Below, piece by piece: positions 33,601-46,599 of a stretch of 64,000 bases of DNA; within the stretch, counting starts at the first letter, position 1, and each line of letters opens with the position of its first letter. The translations under genes were made by a program, and so were the position numbers. Under the pieces are notes generated by a model. It was not told where the DNA came from. It did not search any database and worked only from the letters and a program-made list of their open reading frames with translations. The stretch covers positions 7,750,001-7,814,000 of the forward strand of contig CM114275.1 of NCBI GenBank assembly GCA_050084515.1, given 5' to 3'. The stretch comes from Blasia pusilla (taxonomy: Eukaryota; Marchantiophyta; Marchantiopsida; Blasiales).

Positions 33601-36600
33601 ATTGAAACTTGTGGGTAGTGACGATACCCTCAAGCGGAATTAAACCCTTATTTAGTAACATAAGATTTCGCTTTGGCAACAAACCTGGTTGACGTTTGAG
33701 AGATCATTTGCAAGCTTCAACGCTGTCTCGAGGTCTTTAACCTGTGGTGCATCGGTCTTGGTCAATTTCAGAACCAGGCTCAATGTGTTGTGGTACATTT
33801 CCCTATAGTAAACATACATTTTTTGAGGAACTAAGTATCACGAGAATATATGGCCATAGAAGCGATGGAAACTCCTCCTCATCTGAGATTTTGTCATATC
33901 GTACATCAAACCTACGAAGGTTACTATTTTTCAAGCCAAACAACGTGAAAAAAGTGTCGGGTAATGTCCATCAAATTGAAAAGAATTAATTCAGTGCACA
34001 TGTTAGAAAATATAACGAAATTAGTTTGGGGTGCATCCCTGCCAAAAGTCTACTGGTTTGTAAACTCCAACGATTCAACTCTACCTGCTTTTGAAGTACT
34101 TCAATCCTCTTCATCGCCTTTTCCTTCTGATTAAAGCTCCAAACTTTTTGGTCTTGAATTGATCGTCCGCCACCATTGTCATCTTCTTTTCCAATTTCTT
34201 CTTCGAAATCAAGAGATTCAACCTTGTTTCGTAGATCACTTATTACAGAAGCCTATCCCCACAGATGCAGACAAAATCTCATAATTCTTACATGAATTAT
34301 GGGGCCTGCAGACCTACCAACATCTCTTTATGAAATAGCCTTTTGAACCGACCGATAGCAATCAAACAGCCTAGTTGCGGAAACTTCTCAGAAGACCAAG
34401 TGGTTTAATGATCTTGAAGAAGATTTACAACAGTCCATACCAGATCAGGAAAGATTCCAAAAACATCAAGCGCCACTACATGTCCTTGTTTCATTAGTTT
34501 GTATGGCGATTTGCCCTGAAAATAATGAGAGATTCATTTTGCAACTAAACAGAGACCTGATCTTCAATGGTGGACTGAAGAGACTTCACAAGCTCCTGAC
34601 TCTGTAGATATAATCGATTTTTCTCTTCTTTATCGTCAATTGCTCGTGCATGCTCCGTCCTTTCCTTGGCAATCATTTCCTTCAATGCTTCCAATTCCCT
34701 TTCTTTACTTTGATTGACAACAGCTAGACTCCTTGCAAGGTCCTGATTCGTCTTCCTCTCCTGCAAAGACATGACTTCGAATTTCGGGAACTTACTAACG
34801 CGTGTTAATGAATTGGCACATTTAAGCAGCAGGTGTTTGAATATCCACTACCTGAATCTGACAACCGCTCGTGACTAGTTTATGACTAACGCAAAGATGC
34901 TAACTGCTTTCTTTTAAACTAAAACCGCAACGGGAAATTTCGAATAATTGATGGTATAAAAAATCCTGCCACCTCATGCAGATCCTGCCCATCTTGAGAC
35001 ATGTCTTGGCATCCTAATGAGACAGTTCTTGACAAGATTTGTGTTCTCAAAAATGCTATGCTCTCCGAAACATCCAGAAGCACAATCGATTGAACTTTGG
35101 TTCAGTAAATAAACCTTCTCAACTTCAAGCTTCAAAAGGTTCTCACGGCTCTGCAAGTCATGGAGTTCTGTTCTCAAGGCTTGGATCTCCTTGCTAGCAT
35201 TTGGAGTAGACCCATACACAGTGGTGTGCCGCCCAGAAAATTGAATATTGGCTAGCTGTGAGGCCAAACGGGCATTTTCTTCCGCCATCAACTGTGCTCT
35301 CTCTTTGTATGTTAATTCTATATCCTTCAACCTTTTTACAGCTTTTTCATTCTCAACCTGGAAAACAATTCTTCGGAATCAAAACGGGCAGATAGCTGAC
35401 CCCCCAACTATGAGCCCCAAATGGATTTGAAGCTTTCAGTGATACCGAAGCTAAAATTGTGCCACGAGTCATGTTAAGTCCCCTACACCATCAGATCTTC
35501 TTGTTGTGCTACTCCTCTCCACTCGCTCACTACCTCACTTTTATCTTAAATTAGGAGGGGCACTTTCTCTTCTTGTCACTTCCACAAGTGATTTATCCAA
35601 CTCTTTTACTTACTATCCACAAAAGGGAAGTAGTCACTATTTTGACTACAATAATCCTCTTACTTACTTTCACACTTTTTAATAATTACTCCCTTTCCAA
35701 ATAGGCTATGAGTAATTTACCCAAGAAATGACTCAAAAATAAAATTTGCTGAAAAATCTTATGATGCCTCGGTCAAGTGCCACTCAGAGAAATTCCTTTG
35801 ATCAGCCCACTATGCATCTTGCATGACAAGGACTCTGATATTCTAGAGTACCATGTTGAAACTTCAGAGTCGCTTCTTGAGACTCTGAAGTTTATGGAGA
35901 ATTTTAATTCTTCATCTTTTGGCTGGCGTGTCCTCAACTTTACCTTCCACTAAGGTTATGAGGAGCAACGATAAGGATGACGAATATTTGGGGGCATGTG
36001 GACATGAAAAAGTTTAATCCTTTACCTGATAGCCTTTTATAAGAGCTTCTTGTTCCATAATCTCCTGTCTCAGAAACCTGAGTTCTTCTTCTGTTAAGTT
36101 GATGGTTTCCCCACTTCGTTTGATTCTATGTTTGGCTTTGTCCCCCTCCACTGCCTGAGAAAAAAACAGTTAGTATTTAACTCGTGATGACGAGAGATAA
36201 GATCAACTCTTGAATTACGAAGGAAAACGAATTCACCTACTATCGGCCCTATCCGAGTACACGTTTGAGCAAAATGAACCTTCGCAGTTACTTTAGAAGA
36301 TAATTGGATTCTTAGGTCACCAAATAGCAATGGTCAGCATACCTGCAGACGAATTTGCAGCGTATACTTGTCTTTTTGTAGCTCCCTAAGCTTGCTCTCC
36401 CAAAGGTTCTGCTTCGCCTGAGAAGTACTTTCAAACTCTTTATTTTGTTCGGCAAATCTGTGTGCTAATATTTGTTTCTGCTGTCGCTCATATTCAACCT
36501 GCTCTTGATAGTACTCTACCTGCAAACCACCAAGGATCTGGTCATTTCACGACCTGAGGAAATTCTCTGGTTTATCCCACGGGATTCTGGATTTTTCATG

Positions 36601-39600
36601 CACAAACACTTATTTGGCTCTGCTATTCAGACCTACTAAATCAGGTCCTCCTGTCATACTAATCAGAATCTAGGGTCCAAAAGATACCAAAGTAGGCTTC
36701 CAATCATAATTGCAATGATAAATAATGTGATGCATATGCATCTCAAAATGGACGAGTATAATATTTTTCTTAACCTCTTAGCATACTTAGTTATCTCGAG
36801 CTGGTTCCAAAATGTAAACTTGTAAGAAATTGCTGGATGATCCAATAGTGGCAAAACTCAGTTAAGTGTCCACCATGCTTATGATGGTTTCATTCAACTC
36901 AAAGGGTAGTCCCAAAAACATTGACATGCAAATATCTTGACTGGACGCCTGATTCAGAAAATTTAGATAATTTATGAAAACACTGACGCATCAACATAAG
37001 GAAGATTAAAAGTAAGAGCCCGTTGAGCTGGAAGTGTACGCTTCTGACCTGCTTGTGCAATTCATAGAGCTTAAAGTAAATTGGTGACTGGAATAACTCA
37101 AATGTTGAAGAAGATGCTATCAGTCCTTCTGCTGGATGGCTTGGTCGATTATTAGCTACCTGGGCATAGAATGGCCAGGAACGGGGTCAGCTATTTCTCT
37201 CTGATTACCTTACATTTGTTCGTATCCACTTGCGGAAAGCAAAAATAACGGATTTTGTGTCATTCGCAATGCATGAAAACTCTCAACTCAAATTGTCATC
37301 TTCTGCAATAGTTTCAAATAATGCTTTCGCGTCTTTACTTTCTCTGAGAAGCGATTCTCCAATACTTCCGTGCTTCCTCCTGCCACAGGCTTCACAGATG
37401 TCCCTTTGTTGGCTTCTTTGGCAGTCTTGTCTGAAAGACTTCGCCCATCTGCAAGCATCAAGTGTTGAGGCGATCAGGTGGGTCATATCTTACCAAACCA
37501 CTGTTCAACTATCTCTGTGGAATAGCATCATATCATTTTCATTCCCAATTTCCATTTAGTTTCTTTAAACCAACTTCCAGGAGACTGGACATCGCGTGGG
37601 AGCTTTTCAATTTGTTGTCTTAGCCCATCACCTCATCTTAATAGAGTCCTGGGTGTACCATTAGGCCCTGAAAAGCTCCGGGTGGAATTTGTGTTCTTCT
37701 TTCCTCTAATGGCTGCATCACGCTCCTGAGGCACCCTCCCACTATTGTTGACTTCAAGAGGTGATCTTGAGTTCACCTTTGCAGAAGCTTTGGGACGGTC
37801 TCTTATGAATTTTGAGCTTTCAATTAGACTTCCATCTGGATTATTTTTCACTGAACCAGAGCTTTGATTTGATAATCCATTCTGTTCTATCTTCCTCTGT
37901 CTTGGTCTTTGAGGAGGTACAGATGCAGATTGGATCTTTGAGCCAGAGCTCCGACCCAGAGCTGCATTTCTAAGCTCCAATTTGGCTCTTGAACTCTGAG
38001 CTCCGACCAGGGGATTTCGCTGCCGGACAGGTATCAGAACTGAAGCTGAGCGCCTTTGGGTGTCTCTTTTGGAACTTGGAACCACATTTGCTTCCTCTTT
38101 TGGGATTTTTGACCTTTGTATTGCCACACTTGTCAATCGTTCTCTCTCTACACTCGAGCTGTGTGCGAGTAAGGCATTTACAGAATCACCCTTTAACCCC
38201 CGGCTGACATCAGGTGATTCATTTGAAAGGTCTCTTTTTCCTTCAGTATCTCGAAGTGGACAGGTATTTGGAATGTCTCGCTTCAAACTCGAGTTCCGAA
38301 GAGGAGATGTACCTAAGGGCACCCCCTCTGGTATGAAACTCTCTATTGAGGATACCGATGAGTGTCCTTTGTTTACAGATTCTCCTGCAAGACTCAAATA
38401 AGTTTCTTCACAGCGAGTCCCAGCTTCTGGTAGGTGTGATGGGATTTCAACAGGTCTGCTGGAACTAGATCTGACTCCCTCTATCATGATGTGGTCTACG
38501 GCTAACTCGCTCTGGCACCCTTCTTTTCGTTGCCCTACCCAGAAAACTGAGGGTCTGGTCCAAAATCCTGACTGCTCACTTTGTCTTAACAACTTGTAAA
38601 GTGCTTCCTCACCAAACACACTACTGCTTACATTTGGATCAAGTTTCCTTCCTAGCTGCAAGAAATCCTTCGTTCTTCTGCCACATACGTGATTTGGAGA
38701 AGTTTGAGACACTTCGATGGTCCCTGTATGCTGAAGTCCCTTAGTTTCAAACCGTATGGGTGAACCATGATTAGTAGATTGAATCTCTTCCTCTGTCAAA
38801 GTAGAAACGGTTGTCACACCTCTTAATTCAACACCTTGGATAGAAAATGCTTCTGGTGATTCGATTTGCTTTACTCCAACACCACCTTCAAGTTTTTCCT
38901 CCTTTCTGTAATACTCGTCATGATCAGGAGTGTAACCATCAATGCGATTGCATTCCTTGAAGTCCATGTCATTGTTCCTGCGACCTTATTGATATCAGTG
39001 TCAATCGTCCTTGTCGCTGTTTCAGTGAGGCATATTTTCAAAAGAGTTTGAATTTTGCTAAGTTGGCCACTGAGAGTTTGAATTTTGTAAGTTCCGGTGA
39101 GGGGCTGGAAACAGAGGAAACTCATGAAATTCAATGATGGAAGTACAGATCTACTACCGGCTATTACATGCAAGCTCTGCAACACGAACTGTAATGGTTT
39201 ATTGTTTAACCAACAAAAACCGCTTACCGAACATCTTCCGGCAGGTACTCAACTCTCTGGTTGGACGGGAGGACATTGTCATCCATTTTTTTATTCTGTG
39301 AACCCCTGCAATGGTACTCAAAGAATGAGAGGTTTGCCTGTTAAGTCCATTGCCTGTAGAATCCAACTTCTAGATGTAAAACTCGCCAGAAATGAGCTCC
39401 AGTAATGAGCAAACTTACCAAGACGTATTCATCTCATGCACAGAGATCCCCAATTTTCCTGTGTCAGACTCCATGTCAGCTGCTGATTCGGACCCTTTCA
39501 TACCGTCTATATCCCCCTGCATCAACTCTTCAGGTTTTGCAAGTTTGAGCACTTTCCTTGAATAAAGATATCGGATCAAGTAGGAAATAAAAGCTCGAGT

Positions 39601-40620
39601 CCACCATTTTTTTTGAGATTAGAGGAAAGTGGTTGCGGCATTTTGTAACAGACAATCTCATCTTGCTTTGAGGTACTTTTCAACTTCTCGTCTCTAGTAG
39701 TTTGATCACAGGCCTGCATGTTTCAGAAGATTTTTAGCGAAACTCTTGTAACGGTTGTCTCAGACATTGGCAAGATCCCCACCCTTTCCCCACGAACAGC
39801 TCACTATCATCGCCCAAGAACTCTGCGTGACTTGTACAGGTTTTTCTCAGTCAAGTTTCAACTCAATACATATATCTGATCTTCTACCATCTTAGACGAA
39901 GATTTGTGCGGAACGTATGTCTAAAGACTAACAGCGCAATTTACACGTACTCGAACTCTTCCATCCAGGCACCCATCACCAGATACAATCATTTAATTAA
40001 AATCCATCGCTATTGTCTTCGCAAGTAAGTCTATTGATAACTTAGCATAGAAGTGTCTTGGCGTCATATCCGCAGAAGCTTAGATGGATGTTGATGTATG
40101 TGTAAGATTGACAATAACCATAGACTTGCAGAAACGAGCAGCAAAGAAGAACTGGAGGTGTGAAGAATTGTACTTTGGATGCTATTGGATTCAAATCTGC
40201 TCTGAAAATCTTCTGGTTCTGTACAAAGATTTTTTCGCCAGTCAACGTCGCCATCACGATCAACATCGTCCAGGGACAGCCCTTCAATTCCGAACGAATC
40301 GAAAGCAAGAACGAAGCCATCTGGAATTCTGTACAACGGACTAGCGTTGTAAGCACAGGTTCCAAGTCAGTTCCACCACGATGTCACAAGTTGCCAGTTA
40401 ATTCTCGAAGTGCATTGACCTGATGTACCAGTCAAACTTTGTGCACAACATTGTCATCTAAGCTTGCCGGCCAAGTAGCCAGATATACCTGTGTAAAGAT
40501 CGGCTGGTCAATTCTGGAGTTCTTGAGGGCTCCGGTGGACCCAGCTGATGGAAGGACTTTGAGAGAGCCGGAGGACTTGTTATCTGCAAGATAATGTATA
40601 AACTCATCAGTGTGAATCAA
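24350..40620 (-). CDS. Long coiled-coil protein, CEP162-like (centriole/cilium)
   Basis: CEP162-family proteins act at the centriole distal end and ciliary transition zone, binding microtubules. Exons, 5' to 3' on the minus strand: tentative first exons near 40590-40491 and 40350-40267; ~39560-39419; 38978 to ~37640; ~37463-37358; 37159-37049; 36519-36343; 36154-36026; 35357-35115; 34760-34557; 34252-34085; 33741-33685; 33283-33026; 32755-32621; 32331-~32200; 31262-~31130; ~30220-30138; and a last exon ~24600-24350. Exons from 37159 to 32621 all have lengths divisible by three and phase-0 GT-AG borders. They give uninterrupted coiled coil, including EIMEQEALIKGYQ followed by VENEKAVKRLKDIE and DARKEISKMRPSLELKKEAD. 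These and the last exon's IESLRNEVDLVLEAA are why I suggest CEP162. The family call is from memory of its layout and could be another centrosomal coiled-coil protein. The link of the last exon across a 5.5-kb gap is weaker. Confidence 0.55.
24630..30130. other. Long intron or intergenic stretch, no recognised exon
   Basis: If 24350-24605 is the last exon, these 5.5 kb are intronic. I see no clear coding text. One minus-strand frame (25983-25783) has protein-like composition, LVAVLNPFRDVQGCFVGAFL, without a recognised family. An AT-rich block near 27.9-28.1 kb contains the small palindrome TACTAGTATTAGTA, and GGATGGGGTTTGGGACCCC near 28170 recurs inverted near 43.7 kb. Confidence 0.35.
37633..38978 (-). 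other. Large 5' exon of the coiled-coil gene (low-complexity region)
   Basis: This is a single open frame of about 448 codons. The preceding exon ends TCT TG and donor GTAAGT at 39418; this exon begins with G after GTCGCAG at 38979, so the split codon restores TGG and the frame continues. The protein is Ser/Arg/Gly-rich and poorly conserved in look, with many SS and SR pairs and basic tracts such as VPPQRPRQRKIEQNG. That fits a disordered N-terminal region that could bind microtubules or be phosphorylated. The frame meets TGA at about 37637 just after TPRTLLR, yet readable text (LRQQIEKLPRDVQSPGS) follows in the same frame. Confidence 0.7.
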
Positions 40621-40639
40621 GGACGATGCCTTTACACAT

Positions 40640-43150
40640 TCAAATGAACGATGCTTACTCTAATATGTGGAGCCAAGAGACCAAGACGGTTGGACGAGGA
40701 GAGACTTCGTCAACCAAGCGTAAGACCATCTGGAGCTTAAAGCACGACATAAAATTGCACCAAGTGAGTTCATTACCCGACCTGGACATCCAATTCTACG
40801 AATTTAGCCCCGTAAAACTACCTTATCTTTGGGAACCATTGTCTGCAGTTTTATGCTCTGATTTGGTCTGTGTATCACACGCTGTAATCCATTCGTCTTA
40901 ATCTCGATTTTGGGAATAAATAACTAGCGAAACCATGACCAATCGTACATGCACAAAGAATGTCGGCTTAGCTTGTGAGTTCACTTCCTTCTTCCGACGT
41001 GACTGCACACGGCTGAACTGTGCGGTCCACAATTAGCCCAAAAATACGCTTAATTTCCAAAATTAAAGAATGTCGCAGCTTTCCGGAGAGAACTTGCAGT
41101 GAGTATACGACATGACCGACATCGCAAGGCTAGAGATGCCGGTAGATAACTTTCTCCCTTGGGCAAGAATGCATAGGAAATAACATCTGCAGATCTTGTA
41201 CCATAAAGCTAACGTGCGTTTGATACGTCCATGATGACAATCGTGGAAGAGTTCATAATGTGCTATGCAAGGTTTTCCACACGGGTGTATGTGCTCGTGG
41301 CAAAATCCAAATCCAGCGCTGCTGACGTTCCTCAACCGGCCCTCGTTCTCAGTTTCTAACGTACCAACTAACAAAGATTTTAACTATGTGTGGCCACACC
41401 GATGAACTTGTCTTGTTTGTTTTCACAAATTAGACTTCAAGATATTCGCGAACAATTCCAATGTGCCTGTGTGCGTCTTCCCTATATTTTCCTCGATTGG
41501 CCAATTTCAGCTCCTATAGAAACTCGAAATTTTGGACGCGTACATGAACTAGAACATCAATATAGATTTCGTTGACAGACAGTATGCATGGAAATGAAGG
41601 TTAAAAGGGTCTCTCCCCCTCTTGGAAGACTTTATTATTGGACCACAACTTCAGCTCTACACGGAGCTGTCCGCGAAACTAATTGAAGGTTAATGTTAGA
41701 GGAAGGCGGATAATTGGATCGTGGCTACAACCGTGCTGGGCAGTTCTAGATCTAAGCACTATCGCCTGCAGTGACGCGCGACACCGAGACCTAAGCTGCG
41801 GATCAACCAGTCAACCATTCCATAGCCGTTTATCACTGCCGAGAGACCGGAGGCGAAACAAAAGGCGCGTTGCGCTTGATTAGTTCGACTTAGAGAAGGT
41901 CGTATATCGAGCTGCTCTGTCCGTACAGCAAAGTGATCACGTCTTAATGTTTAGAAACATGGACACGACCCTCGAACTGTCTCAAAGTCGTTTAATTATC
42001 AAGTACGTCAGTTTTACTCTTGAGTTTTTTTCGCTTGCCAAATCAATTATAGCCAATGGTGAAATGACACATTTTCTAAGTTGCACGAGTGACTTTCATT
42101 CTACTTGATTACCTCAGGAATAGGAGTCACCATTGGTTTTCCAATGACTCAGGTGTAGTAGCTTCTTCGAATGTAACCACTCATCTGTCACTCGAAACAA
42201 GATCAGGACCTGGAGAAGGGAGGGCTACGAGCAGTGGGCGAAAATAGCATGACCTACGCAAGACTGCGTAACATCTCTCTTGTATAGAAGAGGTCGAACG
42301 CTACGTGTGGACTGAAGGGCGCTGATAGACGCATTTCTGCGAGAGACGACAGAATCGAAGGCTAAAGAATGAGTAGACATCAACAATTCTCGTACGGAGT
42401 TGAAGGAATCTAAGGGAAAGGGACATGGGAAAGAGCTGGAGCACCCTGAACGCAAATAACTCTTCCCCAACCTGTATAGCGAAACGAAAGGAGGGATCTC
42501 ACCGCTCTCGAAGTCTGTCTGACGTGTACAGTATCTGTAGATCAGACGAAAGAAACGCTCCGAGCAAGCTGGCGGAGCAGCTGAATTTTTCTTTCAAGAC
42601 CACATCTGTATCGATCAGAAGCCACAAACTCTTCGAGCCCGAGACTCTCGAGACATGAGGATGAAAAATTTAAGCAGGTCCAAATTCGTCGTACTAAACA
42701 GTAGGACGCGCATGACAGCTTCAAAGACTTGACGGGATCGGCAAACCGACCACCGTACGAAGCAACCTGACCCCACGGATTACCCGGACGTCTTGAGGTG
42801 AAGTCTAGGTAAAATTCCTCCCTCTCCCATCCCAGCACACGGACGGAGGAACAATAGGTACTACATTTTATTATTCCGTAGAACACGAATCTGCACACGC
42901 AACAAACCCGCAGCGAAGGGGCAGGGTTGCGCAGAACAAGAATGTAGAGAGATCTCCGGGAGCTGCCTTAGTCAGCACAGGCGCGAGTGAAGGTGTCCGC
43001 AACTCCAGCCTAGAAGCGGGGCCGCGTGCCGAGACTGTTGGCATCTGCTATCGATCGCATGGGGTGACCTTTCTTCGCTGTTCGCGCCTCATCGCTTAGC
43101 ACCGTCCGATAATTTGCACCCTACTTCCACAGCAAGCGACCTTGGTTCCA
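40640..43150. other. Intergenic, likely promoter side of the coiled-coil gene
   Basis: No gene is recognised on either strand; open frames are under 120 codons and lack motifs. The end (42.9-43.1 kb) is GC-richer than its surroundings. The coiled-coil gene points away from this stretch, so its promoter is expected in the first part. Confidence 0.35.
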
Positions 43151-43159
43151 AACTGGCAT

Positions 43160-43560
43160 ATTATGAAAAAATAAATATATATCTTCTATATTATTATTAG
43201 AGAATGGTTTTTATTTGCAAATATTTATGTTAAACATGTGACAATTCATGACAAGAAAATATTTTACAAAAATTGAAATTTATTGGGAAATATTATTTTT
43301 TATATTTTAGTTTTTAAAGACTTTTTTATTTCCCGTGCATCGTATCGCATCTTATTTATATTATTATGGGAGAATATTTTTTTGATTTGCAAACATTTTA
43401 TGCTTGATACATGACAATTAGGCAATGATAAAATGTTTCACATGCTACGGACAGCAAGAAAAAAAATTGAATTTATGTGCAGCATCATTAATCTCTTCCC
43501 TTCACGGGTTATACATTAACTCTTCAAACACTTTTTTATTCACGGGCACCTTACTAGTCT
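43160..43560. repeat. AT-rich imperfect duplication (~190 bp)
   Basis: Two neighbouring segments share the order TATATTATTAT, GAGAATR, ATTTGCAAA(T/C)ATTT, RACATG(T/A)GACAATT, AAAATATTTTACA / AAAATGTTTCACA, AAAAATTGAA(A)TTTAT and CTTTTTTATTYCC/CACGGGCA. The first is about 43180-43345 and the second about 43360-43550. It looks like two copies of a small nonautonomous element in tandem. Confidence 0.55.
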
Positions 43561-43679
43561 TTCTTACATCTAACGCTCGTGCGATGCACGTGTGAAAAAA
43601 TTGTACGAGAAAAAGGTTATTTCTTTTCGTTAGTTCTTAATTCCTCTTGTACACATGTCAATATGGGAAGGCTACGTGT

Positions 43680-43920
43680 CAACACTAGAGGGGTTCTTCA
43701 AACCCCATCCTCTTTTAATAATATAGATAGATATAATCATCTTTTAGAACCCATTTTATTATAATAACAAACCTCAAAAGAGGAAAAAAAGGTAATGACA
43801 TCTCAAAAGAGGAGTCAAAAAATTAATAATGGAATGCAAAAAGAAAATGGCAACTAACCAACACCAACTCAACGAGTCACACAATTGATACCCTAAAATA
43901 AATCTGACAATAACACTATT
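43680..43920. repeat. Short repeat end shared with 28.2 kb (inverted)
   Basis: CAAACCCCATCCTCTTTTAA at about 43700 matches the reverse complement of about 28165-28185. Both are followed by AT-rich sequence with AAAGAGG boxes. This suggests ends of members of one small mobile-element family. The full extent was not resolved. Confidence 0.45.
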
Positions 43921-43929
43921 GGTTGGTTA

Positions 43930-45880
43930 AATGTAAACAGACGAAGAGGCGGCCCACCCCCCCACCACTTCCCCATGACGTATCAACGCCAAAGCTTGTT
44001 TATATTGTAACGCCACTTCGATGCATATCCGGAAATAAGTAGTGACTACATAAAAAGAAGGATTACGGGAAGGAGCAAGATGATGATTCTTGAGGGAGTG
44101 GTGAGCACATGTTTTCAAGAAAGTATAAAAAGATACTTGTAAATGATCGAATATTTCCACTCCAAAGGAATAAATCCATCGGTTGCATATCTCATAGCAT
44201 AAATTAACTCTTTGATTCTTATTGTAGCTTTTGTTGCCAAACTTTTGGCTTGACACACCAAGTCACAACTTAATGAATCAACAACCATCACATCACCTAG
44301 TGTCCGAAATCCACCTCGAGACATAACAAGATCAACACTCCGACGAGAGGTTGCTCTTGCCCAACCGGGATACCTAGCAATAGGAGCCACCGATGCTACC
44401 GCCTCTCCAATTACATCGTGTGTGGCCATTTGTTCTCCACCATGTACACATCGAAGAATATGGATATCTTTTGCATCAATGGTATCCTCGCATACAAAAT
44501 TTGGCACACCTAATAGAGAAGGATGGGAAATTCCAAGGCGTAACCACAAAGCTATCGAGAATATACTCGGAGGAAGACAAATAGAAAAATAAAAGGATTT
44601 GCAATAAGTTGTGCCCTGCTCTTGTACCCGTACATGAACGTAGATGAGCTCAATGAGTGTTAGAGGATTCCTTAGAGAGAATGCTGGAAAAGTTGATCTG
44701 GTGCAAATTCTCCGAGATATTCTCTTGAAGTCGATCAAGCCCTTCCGTAATCAATTGACTGAAAGGGAGTAGGATTGTTTGTGTAGCGAGAGGAAGAACA
44801 GGTTGGGAAGATCTCAGTTGTTATTGAAGTAACAAATCCCCCTCCTCTATCTAGATGACATGATCCATCAAGATGGTGTAATTCCTTGGAGAAACCTTGA
44901 AGTCAAAATCGGTGCTACCAACGCCCAATTCCCCAAAAAAGTTGTTGGAGCATATACAACTGTGGAGGAAAGCCCCACCCCTTCAAAAGAGATAGGCAAG
45001 ATAGCTTGTCATGAAGCCAAGACACAATCCTCTCCCTCAAATGTATTTGGGCCAAGAAGTTGACCAAAAGTTGCTAAGATAGAAGCGTCATAAGAGGCCA
45101 GCTGATGTAAGAACAATGAAGTGGGAGGATAAGTGTGAAGAAGGTAAGAGGAATGTCATAGAGAACATTGGGAGAGAGTCCCATAAGCCACATGGGGATC
45201 CCCTAGATAAGATAACAAACGAAGCCATTCTACGTCTTTCAAAAGGGCCTCATTCAAGAACTTGAAGACATAGTCAATGAAGCTAATTAGGAGCCCAAAA
45301 ACCCTAACCCCTTCAATGCAGATTGGACAATCAAGAGTAGGAGGGGTGAATGTTGAGGGAAGGCATGAAGGATTGAGACCATACCCGACATTTATTAAGT
45401 TGGACCTTAAGGTTTAAGAAAGAGAGTTGCTCCACAAAATGGGTATAAGCAAGAACCACTTTAGAAGGATAACCTATAATGTGAGTATTATCAGTAATAG
45501 AAAGGAAAAGACAAGATGGAAATGCTTGGGATCATGCTCAGAGGGCACAAAATTATGCAATGGCAAAGAGTGGGCCACCCATGGGATCACCTTGACTCGT
45601 GCCACAAGCTAATTGGAGAATACTATATTCTCCTGAAGTAGCATGATGAGAATAGATAACGTGCGTATCATAGGCATAGAAGGAGAGGGAAAATGGAATG
45701 AGACTCGCACGTTGTCCCCCCTACACAACATAACTCCTCAAATATGGCCGCACGAGAAGCTGAATTGAATACGCTAGCCACATCTACTTGAATCACTACC
45801 CACTCTGGATGAATATATGTGTGACTACGTTCAAGTGGAAATAAAACACAAAGTTATTAAAAGATGGACTTTACATAGCA
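43930..45880 (-). pseudogene. LINE relic: reverse transcriptase, zinc finger and endonuclease-like part
   Basis: Reading the minus strand, motif A (VIQVDVASVFNSASRAAIFE, about 45850-45770) is followed by motif B (CGTSQGDPMGGPLFAIA, about 45600-45545), then motif C near 45490-45460. Motif C reads ITDNTHIIG, so the second catalytic Asp of the usual DD pair is Asn. The thumb signature QAILPISFEGVGLSSTVVYA lies near 45000-44930. Downstream (44640-44115) come a C/H-rich zinc-knuckle-like segment (FVCEDTIDAKDIHILRC) and RSVDLVMSRGGFRTLGDVMVVD, which resembles the restriction-like endonuclease of R2-type LINEs. Stops and frame changes occur throughout. It is a dead copy of the same family as the relic at 3.1-4.1 kb. 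Confidence 0.72.
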
Positions 45881-45884
45881 TGGG

Positions 45885-46475
45885 CACGTACGAGCATCTT
45901 ACTAGTGTGTTAATATCTACACTATAATGGGAAATATCCCTCTCGTGTCCTCACCTTATCATTAGTTGACACATGTCCTTTTGAACCAACAAAACATTGA
46001 CACTCGTCAATGATTTGACTCTTCGCCACAATTTTAGTAGGGATTTATTTAGGGATTAGGGCCTTTGGAGTGAAAATATGTCTGATATTGTCAAAAAAGT
46101 CACAATTCATAATTTCAGTTTTGAATTTAATATCTAGTGGGGCAATTATGAAAGTGTCTTATATATGTATGACCTGATTTCTATTGTTGGATTTTAGATT
46201 GTCTCCACCTTGGTACTTGTGTCGCCTCAAGGTTACCTTTCTCTTAGAGTCACTTTGGTGTCACTATTAAGTCTCAAGTTTTGGATTCTCCAAGGTATTC
46301 TTCATTCCATACCATACCATTCAAGTCTGTTTGTTATGATCTCCATATCAAGAGGGGATTCCATTCACTCATTCGAATTGTGGTAAGCTTAATTGGAGTT
46401 GAGATGACTCTCTATTATAAGCTTATAAGCTTTCACACATGAATGGTTTCTTCAAGCTATTTCAAGCATAGTTAT
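45885..46475. other. Unassigned stretch
   Basis: No gene or clear repeat is recognised in these 600 AT-rich bases. Confidence 0.3.
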
Positions 46476-46599
46476 TGCTAACTCATGACATCCAAACAAC
46501 GAGACAAGAAGTACCAAAATATCTCCAATAAAATAAGATCCAATCTCTCTCACAACACCATAGTTCTCACTTGTGTGCACTCTCACATGTCTCTCTCAA

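Noticed and set aside
38871-39185. 104-residue minus-strand frame overlapping the large exon start
   Set aside because: The phase of the preceding exon (TCT TG/G) selects the other frame, which stays open for 448 codons.
40064-40336. EF-hand-like segment (DDVDRDGDVDW) as a separate calcium-binding gene
   Set aside because: It is only one loop with no flanking helices and no second hand; it may be part of an early exon of the coiled-coil gene, so it is kept as tentative there.
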